A DNA stretch of 22,984 nucleotides from Puniceispirillum sp965657105 (GTDB lineage: Bacteria; Pseudomonadota; Alphaproteobacteria; Puniceispirillales; Puniceispirillaceae): the NCBI RefSeq assembly GCF_965657105.1, contig NZ_CBFHNB010000035.1:1-22984 (forward strand), read 5' to 3'. Shown piece by piece: positions 7,598 to 16,321 of this stretch. A program made the translations under genes and the position numbers. The notes under the pieces are model-generated. The model was not told the origin of the DNA. It was given only the letters and a program-made list of their open reading frames with translations, and ran no database searches. Numbering within the stretch: the stretch's first letter is position 1; each line of letters opens with the position of its first letter.

Positions 7598-8782
7598 ATG
7601 CTAAAGAGATTATTGCACCTGACCGTTATTTCGGTCTTTATCACTGCATCATGGTTGACCATCTCAAATAGCGCAGGTGCAACCGAAATAACGACACCAG
7701 CAGAATTTGCTTATATCACCGATTTTGACTCAGGTAAGGTTCTGTTTCAGAAAAATGCAAACATGCAAATGAAGCCAGCTTCTATGGCTAAAATAATGAC
7801 TGTCTTTATTGCTTTTGAGCGTATCAGGGAAGGTGGTCTATCGCTGAGTGACAAGTTTCAGGTTTCTGAGAAGGCATGGCGTAAAGGCGGTTCAAGATCA
7901 TTTCTCGAAGTTGGGTCATTCGTAACCGTAAGTGACCTTTTGAATGGTGTCATTGTTCAATCGGGCAATGATGCCGCCATTGTGATTGCCGAAGGCATTG
8001 CAGGTACCGAAGAATCTTTTGCCGAAGAAATGAATTTCTGGGCTCAGAAACTTGGTATGGAAAACACTGTTTTTCGTAATTCGACAGGGTGGCCTGATCC
8101 AGAATTGACCACCACGGCTAAAGACTTGAACATCTTGTCATCTGCGTTGATTTCTCGATTTCCTATCGATGAATACCCTGATTTATATCCAATGTTTAAA
8201 AAGAAACGGTTTGAATATAACGGCATTGATCAACCTAACCGAAATCCGCTGGTTTATGGAACAGTCGGTGCAGACGGTTTGAAAACAGGTCATACAAAAG
8301 AGTCAGGTTATGGTGTTGTTGGCTCTGCTATCCGAGAAGGACAGCGCGTTGTCATGGTCTTGAACGGCATGACAAGCATGAAACAGCGTTCAGCTGAATC
8401 TCGTCGTCTGATAGATTTAACATTCCGTGAATTCAAGCAATACCGTTTCTTTGAGGCTAATGAGATGGTTGATGTGGCAAATGTATGGCTCGGAAAAATG
8501 CCAACTGTTGATCTGGTTTTGGCTGATCCGCTGCACCGTGTATTGTCGCGTGATGAACGACGGCATCTGAAGATGTCTGTCAACTGGATTGACCCTGTGT
8601 CGGCTCCCATTTCCAAAGGTCAAAAACTTGGCGTATTGACCATTGAAGGCAAAACGAACAGTGAAAAGATAGATCTTCTGGCTGCGAATGACGTTGCGGA
8701 ACTTGGCGTCTTTGACCGTATTGGTGCCGCTTTTAAATATCTGATTTTTGGAGCTGGTGCAGGCACAAACGCTACAAACTAG
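7598..8782 (+). CDS. dacC: D-alanyl-D-alanine carboxypeptidase, PBP5/DacA-C type (peptidase S11)
   Basis: Low-molecular-weight penicillin-binding protein that trims the terminal D-Ala from peptidoglycan pentapeptides in the periplasm. 394 residues from ATG 7598. The TTG two codons earlier is less likely, because the AGG at 7588-7590 is correctly spaced only for the ATG. There is a signal peptide ending near SAGATE. All three active-site motifs are present: S62-M-A-K65 (PASMAKIMT), S122-G-N124, and K229-T-G231 (DGLKTGHT). A PBP5-type C-terminal beta domain follows the catalytic domain, ending in a segment (VFDRIGAAFKYLIFGAG) that could be the amphipathic membrane anchor. The sequence does not separate dacA, dacC and dacD, so the symbol is approximate. 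Confidence 0.94.
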   Translation: MLKRLLHLTVISVFITASWLTISNSAGATEITTPAEFAYITDFDSGKVLFQKNANMQMKPASMAKIMTVFIAFERIREGGLSLSDKFQVSEKAWRKGGSRSFLEVGSFVTVSDLLNGVIVQSGNDAAIVIAEGIAGTEESFAEEMNFWAQKLGMENTVFRNSTGWPDPELTTTAKDLNILSSALISRFPIDEYPDLYPMFKKKRFEYNGIDQPNRNPLVYGTVGADGLKTGHTKESGYGVVGSAIREGQRVVMVLNGMTSMKQRSAESRRLIDLTFREFKQYRFFEANEMVDVANVWLGKMPTVDLVLADPLHRVLSRDERRHLKMSVNWIDPVSAPISKGQKLGVLTIEGKTNSEKIDLLAANDVAELGVFDRIGAAFKYLIFGAGAGTNATN

Positions 8783-8794
8783 ATTGGCCTTAAA

Positions 8795-9439
8795 ATGAGT
8801 GGAATTTTAATAACATTTGAAGGTGGTGAGGGAAGCGGTAAAACAACGCAAATTCAGAGTCTTGTTAAATGGCTTGAAAGTGAATTTTTAAATACTGAAC
8901 TTGTCGTTACCAGAGAACCGGGTGGCACCGAAGGGGCGGAACTTATTCGTGATCTTCTAGTACGCGGCGCAAGCGACCGCTGGCAACCTATAACCGAAGC
9001 TTTGTTGATGTCGGCATCGCGTCATGAGCATATAAAGAACGTTATTGAGCCAGCGCTTGCACAGCATAAAATTGTTATTTCAGATCGGTTTTTTGATTCA
9101 ACAACAATTTACCAAGGGATCGTTGGCGGGGTTGATGCACAGGCTGTTGCTACTTTGACAAAGCTTGCTTGTGGCAATGTGATACCTGATTTAACGTTTT
9201 TGATGGATATGGATGCCAAAACTGGTCTTGCCCGGGCAGGCAACCGTGATGATGATGAAACCCGCTTTGAAGAAAAAGGTCTTAGCTTTCATCAGAAAGT
9301 GCGTGATGCCTTTTTACAGCTTGCCAATAAGAATTTAGATCGCTTTGTGATTGTTGACGCAAGCAAGTCCACATCAGCGATAGCAGACATTATCCGTAAT
9401 AAGGTTGCAACGTTGATGGCTATGAAGGACGCTGGATAA
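8795..9439 (+). CDS. tmk: Thymidylate kinase
   Basis: Phosphorylates dTMP to dTDP with ATP in the cytoplasm, an essential step of dTTP synthesis. 214 residues, normal for the family. It contains the P-loop FEGGEGSGKTTQ near the N-terminus, the substrate-binding REPGGTEGAE block, DRFFDSTTIYQG (the DR-Y/F-S-T signature), and an Arg-containing lid region around RAGNRDDDETRFE. It starts 12 bases after the carboxypeptidase stop with only a weak ribosome site, and its TAA is directly followed by the ATG of holB, suggesting co-translation. Confidence 0.97.
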   Translation: MSGILITFEGGEGSGKTTQIQSLVKWLESEFLNTELVVTREPGGTEGAELIRDLLVRGASDRWQPITEALLMSASRHEHIKNVIEPALAQHKIVISDRFFDSTTIYQGIVGGVDAQAVATLTKLACGNVIPDLTFLMDMDAKTGLARAGNRDDDETRFEEKGLSFHQKVRDAFLQLANKNLDRFVIVDASKSTSAIADIIRNKVATLMAMKDAG

Positions 9440-10522
9440 ATGGCTGTAAAAACCCAGTCCAATCCCCTAGCGCGTCTGAATCCAAACAGCCTGTATGGCC
9501 ATGCTGATTTTAAAATGGCATTGGCATCAGCGCGGTCATCGGAACGGTTGCATCACGCATGGTTGCTCACTGGCCCCAACGGTATTGGTAAAGCCAGTAT
9601 GGCCTATATGGCTGCGGCCTGGTTGCTGTCCGACGCGGAACCAGCTGAGGCGTTATTCGGCGATGTGCCAACAGATTTCTCGCTTGATCTTAATGACCCT
9701 GGCGCCAAACAGGTGTTAAATGGCGCGCATCCCGATTTTATGGCGATTTATCCGCGCGAAGAAGATAACAAATCCGGACAGATTAAGATTGATCAGATTA
9801 GAGCTATGCATCCTTTTATGATGCATAGTCCGGGACGCGGGAAAATGCGTGTTGCGGTTATAGATTCTATGGATGAAATCAATCGTAATGGCGCGAACGC
9901 CATGCTTAAATTGCTTGAAGAGCCGCCAGTAAATACAATTATCTTTCTGATATCATCTCGTCCGGGCCGATTGCCTCCAACAATTCTGTCACGTTGTCGG
10001 CAGTTTCGCATGCAACAACTTAGTCAGGATGATTGCCGCAAAGCCCTTACATCAATTTGGCCTGACGCTGATGAAAACCATATAAATCTTCTGGCTGGGC
10101 TTTGTGATGGGGCACCTGGCCGGGCGGTATCTCTAGCGCAAAGCGGTGCTGCTGATTGTTATCAGGCTGTTTGTGCTTTAATGGCATCACAAAAGCTTGA
10201 TATTGTCGCCTTATCGACCTTATGTGGCAAATGGGGCAAGGGCGGCGGCGCAGGGCGTGAAACGCGGGAAGGGGCCGTTTATCTGCTTGAACGTCTGCTT
10301 TCAAAGGCTGCACGCCATAAGGCCAGCGCATCAACAGAAGATATAGATGGCTTTGAAGCGCCTGTGCTGAATTTACTGTCTGAACGTCATTCGGTCTCGC
10401 ATTTGGCCGAACTGCATCGTGATTTTGTTACTGCCGCCGCACCTGCTGAAGCCTTGTATCTTGATTTTCCACATTTTTTACTGCGCCAAATTACCCAAAT
10501 GCACCAGAAACAGTTGCTCTGA
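9440..10522 (+). CDS. holB: DNA polymerase III subunit delta-prime
   Basis: Clamp-loader subunit that helps place the beta sliding clamp on primed DNA. 360 residues. The AAA+ fold shows a modified Walker A, GPNGIGKAS, with Ala for the usual Thr/Ser, consistent with delta-prime being a non-hydrolysing subunit. The block NRNGANAMLKLLEEPP and the sensor/arginine-finger motif SRCRQFRM follow. The helical C-terminal half is divergent, as usual. I do not see the four-Cys zinc module of E. coli delta-prime. The start codon abuts the tmk stop (TAAATG), and tmk-holB-metG-tatD is a widely conserved alphaproteobacterial order. Confidence 0.95.
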   Translation: MAVKTQSNPLARLNPNSLYGHADFKMALASARSSERLHHAWLLTGPNGIGKASMAYMAAAWLLSDAEPAEALFGDVPTDFSLDLNDPGAKQVLNGAHPDFMAIYPREEDNKSGQIKIDQIRAMHPFMMHSPGRGKMRVAVIDSMDEINRNGANAMLKLLEEPPVNTIIFLISSRPGRLPPTILSRCRQFRMQQLSQDDCRKALTSIWPDADENHINLLAGLCDGAPGRAVSLAQSGAADCYQAVCALMASQKLDIVALSTLCGKWGKGGGAGRETREGAVYLLERLLSKAARHKASASTEDIDGFEAPVLNLLSERHSVSHLAELHRDFVTAAAPAEALYLDFPHFLLRQITQMHQKQLL

Positions 10523-10573
10523 TAACTAATATAAGGCTATTCCACTGATACGGTTTTTGTTTGATCTAACCAA

Positions 10574-10579
10574 TATAAT
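10574..10579 (+). promoter_or_regulatory. Possible -10 element before metG
   Basis: A perfect TATAAT lies in the 81-base holB-metG gap. The best -35 at a 16-base spacing is poor (GGTTTT, 10552-10557). It could give metG its own transcript with a leader of about 18 bases. Confidence 0.35.
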
Positions 10580-10603
10580 AAATCCATATGACAGGCTTAG
10601 ATA

Positions 10604-12154
10604 ATGTCCAAGAAGTTTTATATTACAACGCCAATATATTATGTGAATGATAAGCCACATATTGGCCATGCCTATACAACACTTGCCTGTGATGTCATGG
10701 CGCGCTTCAAACGCCTTGATGGGTTTGAGGTAAAGTTTCTGACAGGTACTGACGAGCATGGTCAAAAGGTTGAAAAAGCGGCACAGGTCGCTGGCATATC
10801 ACCTCAAGAATTTACCAATGCTGTGAGTCAGAATTTTCGTGATCTAACAACCCAATTGAATTTTTCAAATGATGATTTTATTCGCACAACCGAAGAACGT
10901 CACAAATTAGCGTGCCAGCAAATATGGCGCATTTTGCTGGATAAAGGTTATATCAGGCTTGATACTTATGCAGGCTGGTATGCGGTTCGCGATGAGGCCT
11001 TTTATACCAAGGATGAAATCGTCGATGGCAAAGCACCATCAGGTGCGCCGGTTGAGTGGGTCGAAGAGCCATCATATTTTTTTGCTTTGTCAAAGTTTCA
11101 GGACAAATTACTGGCTTTTTATGAAGCAAACCCTGATTTTGTTGCGCCTGCAAGCCGCTTTAATGAAGTGAAAAGCTTTGTTAAAGGGGGCTTGCGCGAT
11201 TTATCTGTGAGCCGTGCTAGCTTCAAATGGGGCGTGCCTGTGCCAGATGATGATGCGCACGTTATGTATGTATGGCTTGATGCCCTAACCAATTATATTA
11301 CTGCAACTGGCTGGCCGGTCGATGGCGCATTTGGCAATGCTGAAACATATGAAACGCTTTGGCCAGCTGATTTACATATGGTGGGCAAGGATATCCTGCG
11401 GTTCCATGCTGTCTATTGGCCAGCGTTTCTTATGGCAGCTGATCTGCCTTTGCCAAAACGTGTCTTTGCGCATGGCTGGTGGACAAATGAAGGTCAGAAA
11501 ATTTCAAAATCACTTGGTAATGTCATAGATCCAGTAGCTTTATCTGAAACATATGGCCTAGATCAAACGCGCTATTTCCTGATGCGCGAAGTGCCATTTG
11601 GTAAAGATGGTGATTTTTCCGTGCAGGCGATGATACAAAGGATGAATAGTGATCTTGCAAATGATCTAGGCAATCTAAGCCAGCGGGTTATTTCCATGAT
11701 TTTCAAAAATTGTGAAGGCGTAATACCCGCTTTGCCCGTGTCCCCATCATCTGAAGATAGTGCCATATTGACCGCTTGCGATGCGTTGCTGGACCAGGTG
11801 CGCATTCATATCGACCAGCAAGGCTTTCATGAAGCCCTAAAGTCTATATGGGATGTCATCGCCGCGGCTAATCGCTATGTGGATAGTCAGGCACCTTGGG
11901 GTTTGAAAAAAACTGATCCTGCGCGCATGCAAGAGGTTTTGGCAGTTCTAGCCGAAATTATCCGTCAATTTGCTATTCTGGCACAGCCATTCATGCCGCA
12001 ATCAACAGCAAAAATTCTGGATCAACTTGGTGTTGATGCCACTGCACGCGGTTTTGATACGCTTGCTGGTCAGGCGCGACTTGCGACTGGTCATGTTATT
12101 GGCAAACCAGAGCCTGTATTTCCACGTTTTGTCGAAGACGAGATCTCCTCATGA
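10604..12154 (+). CDS. metG: Methionyl-tRNA synthetase
   Basis: Class I synthetase that charges tRNA-Met with methionine in the cytoplasm. 516 residues. The HIGH motif is exact (H19-IGH) within FYITTPIYYVNDKPHIGHAY, and the KMSKS loop reads KISKS (from K299) followed by LGNVIDP. The connective-peptide region (GWYAVRDEAFYTKDEI) lacks the Cys-x-x-Cys zinc knuckles of the E. coli enzyme, and there is no C-terminal tRNA-binding/dimerisation domain. This corresponds to the shorter MetRS form. The anticodon-binding helical domain occupies about residues 370-510. The stop overlaps the tatD start by 4 bases (ATGA), so the two are probably translationally coupled. Confidence 0.97.
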   Translation: MSKKFYITTPIYYVNDKPHIGHAYTTLACDVMARFKRLDGFEVKFLTGTDEHGQKVEKAAQVAGISPQEFTNAVSQNFRDLTTQLNFSNDDFIRTTEERHKLACQQIWRILLDKGYIRLDTYAGWYAVRDEAFYTKDEIVDGKAPSGAPVEWVEEPSYFFALSKFQDKLLAFYEANPDFVAPASRFNEVKSFVKGGLRDLSVSRASFKWGVPVPDDDAHVMYVWLDALTNYITATGWPVDGAFGNAETYETLWPADLHMVGKDILRFHAVYWPAFLMAADLPLPKRVFAHGWWTNEGQKISKSLGNVIDPVALSETYGLDQTRYFLMREVPFGKDGDFSVQAMIQRMNSDLANDLGNLSQRVISMIFKNCEGVIPALPVSPSSEDSAILTACDALLDQVRIHIDQQGFHEALKSIWDVIAAANRYVDSQAPWGLKKTDPARMQEVLAVLAEIIRQFAILAQPFMPQSTAKILDQLGVDATARGFDTLAGQARLATGHVIGKPEPVFPRFVEDEISS

Positions 12155-12942
12155 CTGTAAGCCCAGCCATCATTGATAGCCACGCACATCTTGACTATCC
12201 ACAATTTGCCGATGAGCTACCACAGATCATTGCGCGGGCAGGGGATGCCGGTGTTGAACGGATTATCAGCATTGGCGTGAAGCTCAGTACGGCTGATGCG
12301 CCGCGTAAAATTGCCGAAAGCTATGATAATGTCTGGTTCAGTGTTGGTGTCCATCCGCATGAAGCGGGACGTGAAGCCGATGCTTGTAACCTTGATGCGT
12401 TTCTTGGCTTGGCCACACATCCGAAATGCGTGGCAATCGGCGAGGCCGGGCTGGATTATTTTTATGATCACGCGCCACGTGATTTACAGGCTCAAAGTTT
12501 CCGCACACAAATCGAAGCAGCCCGTCAACTTGACTTGCCTATTATTGTGCATGCGCGGGATGCTGATAGTGATATGGCTGATATCATTGAGGATGAGATG
12601 AAAAAAGGTGCCTTTCGCGGCGTTTTACATTGTTTCAGTTCGGGGGCTGAATTAGCCCAGCGTGCTGTTGATGTTGGGTTTTACGTCAGTTTTTCGGGGA
12701 TTTTGACGTTTAACAAGTCAGATGAACTTCGTGCCATAGCGGCTGAAATACCTGCTGACCGACTGCTGGTTGAGACGGATGCGCCATTCTTAGCACCAAT
12801 GCCACATCGTGGTAAAACAAATGAACCGGCTTATACAGCGCATACACTTGCTAGGTTGGCTGATGTGCGCGGCCAGACAATAGATAACATGGCCGTGCAG
12901 ACCTATGAAAACACGCTTCGGCTTTTTAACAGGATGGCTTAA
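12151..12942 (+). CDS. tatD: TatD family metal-dependent hydrolase (DNase)
   Basis: 263 residues. It is a TIM-barrel amidohydrolase-superfamily enzyme, and members act as Mg-dependent DNases, including 3'-5' exonuclease activity. Metal-binding motifs are clear: DSHAHLD at the N-terminus, GEAGLDYFY, PIIVHARDADSDM, LHCFSSG, and RLLVETDAPFLAP near the C-terminus. The Cys in HCFSSG and the final D are conserved in TatD/YcfH proteins. It follows metG with a 4-base overlap, the classical metG-tatD arrangement, where it is often called ycfH. The physiological role in this position is not settled. Confidence 0.95.
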   Translation: MTVSPAIIDSHAHLDYPQFADELPQIIARAGDAGVERIISIGVKLSTADAPRKIAESYDNVWFSVGVHPHEAGREADACNLDAFLGLATHPKCVAIGEAGLDYFYDHAPRDLQAQSFRTQIEAARQLDLPIIVHARDADSDMADIIEDEMKKGAFRGVLHCFSSGAELAQRAVDVGFYVSFSGILTFNKSDELRAIAAEIPADRLLVETDAPFLAPMPHRGKTNEPAYTAHTLARLADVRGQTIDNMAVQTYENTLRLFNRMA

Positions 12943-12944
12943 GT

Positions 12945-13724
12945 ATGAAAGTAACGATGCTTGGCTGTGGAACGTCTGTTGGGGTGCCTGCGCTTGGTAA
13001 TGCTGGTTGGGGCGCCTGTGATCCAAATGATCCGCGTAATCGGCGTCAACGCTGTGCGATACTCATTCAGAATGATGACACTACCATTCTAGTAGATGCG
13101 GGCCCAGATATTCGGAACCAGCTTTTGCCGCATATGCTGAAAAAAATCGATGCGGTTTTGATTACACATACGCATTCTGACCATGTGGCCGGACTTGATG
13201 ATTTGCGTGCCTTTTACTGGCCAGACCGCAATATCATCCCACTTTATGCAACAGCATCAAGCCGTACGGACATCGTTAACCGATTTCCTTATCTGTTTAC
13301 CAAGAACCCTAAATCACCTTCCTATTTTGTGCCACCGATGGATGTGACAGAAATCGAAGCTGGGCAAACGCTTAACTTTGGATCGATCACCATTGATGTA
13401 TTACATCAGGAGCATGGCAACATATCGTCGCTTGGTTTTGTGTTTAACGGCAAGTTTGGTTATTCGACCGATGTGATCGATATGCCCGAAGAAAGTTTTG
13501 CCAAATTAAACAATCTTGATCTGTGGATTGTTGAGGCTTTACGGCCCGAGCCACATTCTTCTCATAGTCATTATGAAAATACCTTTGCATGGATTGAAGC
13601 GATGAAGCCAAAGCATGCTGTGCTTACGCATCTTGGTTTAGAGGCTGATTACGCAACGCTGTCTGAATTATGTCCAGCTCATGTTGAGCCAGGCGTTGAT
13701 GGGCTTAGCTTTACACTGGATTAA
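12945..13724 (+). CDS. PhnP-like metallo-beta-lactamase fold hydrolase
   Basis: 259 residues. The N-terminus MLGCGTSVGVPALGN plus WGACDPNDPRNRRQRC matches the PhnP branch of the metallo-beta-lactamase superfamily. In E. coli, PhnP is a phosphodiesterase acting on phosphoribosyl 1,2-cyclic phosphate. The active-site motif THTHSDH places metal ligands at H75, H77, D79 and H80. A further Asp is expected in YSTDVIDM, and late His residues in HSSHSHYENT and LTHLG. It starts 2 bases after the tatD stop and closes the forward operon. No phosphonate genes are nearby, so the substrate is probably different or is a general nucleotide-derived cyclic phosphate; that is inference. Confidence 0.92.
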   Translation: MKVTMLGCGTSVGVPALGNAGWGACDPNDPRNRRQRCAILIQNDDTTILVDAGPDIRNQLLPHMLKKIDAVLITHTHSDHVAGLDDLRAFYWPDRNIIPLYATASSRTDIVNRFPYLFTKNPKSPSYFVPPMDVTEIEAGQTLNFGSITIDVLHQEHGNISSLGFVFNGKFGYSTDVIDMPEESFAKLNNLDLWIVEALRPEPHSSHSHYENTFAWIEAMKPKHAVLTHLGLEADYATLSELCPAHVEPGVDGLSFTLD

Positions 13725-13737
13725 TATGTGGTTTCGT

Positions 13738-13754
13738 TGGATCCATAGGATCCA
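13738..13754. repeat. Inverted repeat in the convergent spacer
   Basis: TGGATCC / GGATCCA form a perfect 7-base-pair stem with a 3-base loop, 13 bases after the PhnP-like gene stop. No T-run follows on either strand, so it is a weak terminator candidate at best. Confidence 0.35.
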
Positions 13755-13774
13755 TATTTACACATCTGTTATTA

Positions 13775-13794
13775 CGCATAATATAAATTATGCG
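13775..13794. repeat. Hairpin in the convergent spacer, possible shared transcription end
   Basis: CGCATAAT / ATTATGCG pair perfectly (8 base pairs, ATAA loop). It lies between the ends of two converging genes, where a bidirectional stop is expected, but lacks a flanking T-run. Confidence 0.4.
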
Positions 13795-13831
13795 ACAAAA
13801 TCTATATATTCTATAATCCCTTACAAGTGCA

Positions 13832-13861
13832 CATAAGTGTCCATGAGTGACCATTATTGAC
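13832..13861. repeat. Three imperfect 10-base tandem units
   Basis: CATAAGTGTC, CATGAGTGAC and CATTATTGAC follow one another without gaps. The units share the CAT start and the final C. Ten-base spacing equals about one helical turn. It may be chance in AT-rich spacer DNA. Confidence 0.3.
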
Positions 13862-13923
13862 GTCACCTAGAAACCTCGCCTAGCTCAAACTACAACTAAT
13901 CACCTAATTGCTGAGCTAAATAC

Positions 13924-14955
13924 TCAATATCTATCCAGATTTGACCTGCGTTCAGCGAAACTTGGATGTGATGAAAAATAGCCACCACCGTCGCAGTTAC
14001 CAGAACATTCAACCTCTATCTTATCGAATAGAATAGAAATTTTATCCGGATCAAGTCCAAGACGTTGCATATCCTCTGCGCCTTGTTGATCGGCCTCAAG
14101 TTCAAACGCACGTGAGAATTTGGCAAGAACCAGTCCGCCACCAATCGATGCTAATTCTTCTAACACACTATCATCAGCGCCAAATATGACAGCCGCACCA
14201 GTTGTAAGTAAGGCACTTCTTGTTATATAGCGCATAGCATGCCGCTTGGTTACATGTGCAATCTCATGCGCTAAAATAGCTGTTATGAGATCGTCATCAT
14301 CTGCAAATTCAACCATTTCATCCAATAAGACGATTATATTACCTGGCAAGGCAAACGCATTTGGCCCAATTGCTGGCGCTGAACGAAATACCAACTTAAT
14401 GGCGCTATTATTTTCTGTTTGCAACGCCAATAAAGCTTTAAATCTTTCTTCTAGTCTTTGTTTTGCGTCTTTTTCTAACGCACTGTTTTTAAACAATAAT
14501 AAATCAAGCTGTGCTAAGGTTGTTTCGCCAATTATCTGTTCATGTTTTGGCGAAATAAGGCGGGCGGCAAAATCACCTACTGGTTCTATGGACAGACGAA
14601 ATCCATATAGAATGCCGATGATCAGCAACAGCACAACAAGCATACCCTTTGGGTTAACCTGCTCAAAATTGTGTATGATACGCCATCGCGAGGCTGATGG
14701 TGGTAGATAGGGTGTTAGTTCATCTGGAATCGTGTCTGTTGGAAAATGTAGTACATTGCCATCTGTCAGCGTGAAACGCCTGTCTTCGCCGGCCATTGGT
14801 GTAGTCACATGTGCAATTTCGACCGCATAAGGCACACCCCCATCTTGAATCGCCAGATAGAGCGTTCCTGTCTCTTGATTTGGCTCATTGATGAGCAATG
14901 CGGCCGTGCTGCGGCTGGTGGAGTTCTTAAAGGTGATAGTGCCTAGGATTTGCAT
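13924..14955 (-). CDS. Membrane-anchored M48 family metalloprotease
   Basis: 343 residues. The zinc motif is H230-E-I-A-H234 (ILAHEIAHVTKRHA), with a third ligand E285 in ELEADQQG. This is the M48 pattern seen in HtpX, Oma1 and BepA/LoiP-type proteases. Residues 1-85 form a beta-rich N-terminal domain (VEIAHVTTP, RRFTLTDGNVLHFPTD) of the kind often fused to M48 peptidases of this type. One membrane helix (GMLVVLLLIIGILYGF) lies around residues 104-120. The catalytic domain follows and would face one side of the inner membrane. The C-terminal part holds a CSGNCDGGGYFSSHPSFAERR segment, where SHPS...R is typical of M48 proteins. It begins 2 bases after the stop of the YjgN-like gene, so the two are almost certainly co-expressed. 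The substrate is unknown. Confidence 0.92.
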   Translation of the reverse strand: MQILGTITFKNSTSRSTAALLINEPNQETGTLYLAIQDGGVPYAVEIAHVTTPMAGEDRRFTLTDGNVLHFPTDTIPDELTPYLPPSASRWRIIHNFEQVNPKGMLVVLLLIIGILYGFRLSIEPVGDFAARLISPKHEQIIGETTLAQLDLLLFKNSALEKDAKQRLEERFKALLALQTENNSAIKLVFRSAPAIGPNAFALPGNIIVLLDEMVEFADDDDLITAILAHEIAHVTKRHAMRYITRSALLTTGAAVIFGADDSVLEELASIGGGLVLAKFSRAFELEADQQGAEDMQRLGLDPDKISILFDKIEVECSGNCDGGGYFSSHPSFAERRSNLDRY

Positions 14956-14957
14956 AT

Positions 14958-16181
14958 CTAAAACTGTAACTCTATTCCGCCTGCATCACTAGCTGCATCA
15001 CCGATAGAATGCCCTGCCCGTGATTGACTGTCGACAAAGCTGTCAATGTTATCTGAAGGGCGCAATTGTGTTGATTCTACCAAATAGCGATAGCGGCGCA
15101 CCTGCGCCCATGGCCATAGAAGCCCAAAGGACAATATAATGGCTAGGCTATTAGATATCATAATCCAGGCTAGTTTGCTGCCGGACAGTTCAGAACGGAA
15201 TTTCACACCACCATGCAGATGCAGGGCATTGACCATAATGTTACGCGTCGAAGCGTGATAAAATGCCCCTGTGGCATAAAAAATAGCTAAAAACAGTACA
15301 GGGATGAAATAGAGGGCATACTTAACAACTTGTGGTGTTTCTAGCGTGGTCAAAAGTATAAAATTATCAAATATCGAGAATGTCATCTGATTACCTAATG
15401 CCACAAAAACCAGTCCAACAGAAATAATAGACACGATTATCAGCATAAAAATAAACGCGAATATAGTCTGGATAGCGGCGCCATAGAATGAGCCTATTTC
15501 AAGTCTGGCATCAAAGGAGGCTTGGCCAAAGCGATAGTTATTAACGATATATTGCCGGGCTTTGCATGACATTAATGGAATAAGCAGACCCAAAGATAAA
15601 ATGCTGATGATAGGAAATAGAAAAAAATACCAGGCTGCACCAAAATACCCACCCTGCCAGTCAAAGCGTACATCACGCCATGCTAGATTACGCGCATTGA
15701 AATATATGGATTTGGTGAGCGCCCAAGGATAAATAAACATAAAAATGATGCTGAGCCCTTCCTGTATATAGGGCAAGCCTTCGGCAAAATATGGTGTTAT
15801 GTAGAAAATCAGAAATGCGAAAAGCACCAAGACCCAGCCTTTGAATAAAGCAAACCCAGTAGCAAGATAGTCAATACCGTTATCCAGAACCCTTGTATTC
15901 CCATAGAAAAAACGGCGATTGCGTACTCGCGCCCATGGTATCCAAACACCCAAAGTCACTAAAGACAGCAAAATATTGACAAAATGGATGCCGAATAACT
16001 GCCTTGCTGTTCCGGTGAAAGCTAAACGGCTAAATCGGTTAACTTTAACGGTGCCCTGCCCCTTTAGCTGTCCGGCATTACCCCCTCCTTCATAGTCATT
16101 AGTTCCAGATACTTCGGATCCATTGTCGCCAGTGGATGCTGATGTGATGCTCGCAAAGGGGTTGGTTGGGGTTGTGGTCAT
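14958..16181 (-). CDS. DUF898 / YjgN-type multi-pass membrane protein
   Basis: 407 residues. A soluble, Gly/Ser/Thr/Asp-rich N-terminus of about 50 residues is followed by roughly seven strongly hydrophobic helices. The hallmark of the DUF898 (YjgN) family, blocks such as LGVWIPWARVRNRRFF and FGLLWPWAQVRRYRYL, appears near both ends, with related weaker copies between. The family has no established function. It is followed after 2 bases by the M48 protease gene. Such pairing suggests that the membrane protein is a partner, substrate or scaffold for the protease; this is inference. The start ATG at 16181 has GAGAG a few bases upstream. The C-terminal tail after the last helix is about 45 residues and soluble. 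Confidence 0.88.
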   Translation of the reverse strand: MTTTPTNPFASITSASTGDNGSEVSGTNDYEGGGNAGQLKGQGTVKVNRFSRLAFTGTARQLFGIHFVNILLSLVTLGVWIPWARVRNRRFFYGNTRVLDNGIDYLATGFALFKGWVLVLFAFLIFYITPYFAEGLPYIQEGLSIIFMFIYPWALTKSIYFNARNLAWRDVRFDWQGGYFGAAWYFFLFPIISILSLGLLIPLMSCKARQYIVNNYRFGQASFDARLEIGSFYGAAIQTIFAFIFMLIIVSIISVGLVFVALGNQMTFSIFDNFILLTTLETPQVVKYALYFIPVLFLAIFYATGAFYHASTRNIMVNALHLHGGVKFRSELSGSKLAWIMISNSLAIILSFGLLWPWAQVRRYRYLVESTQLRPSDNIDSFVDSQSRAGHSIGDAASDAGGIELQF

Positions 16182-16321
16182 TAAACTCTCATTTGTTCTG
16201 GATATGATGGACTATGAGTTCGAGGAAGTTCCAGGTAAGAAGGCCAGGGTCTACGCAACAAGACGAAGCACTACTATTTGTCTTAAGTCTAATCGCATTT
16301 TCCTCTTCAGCCAAATTTTTG

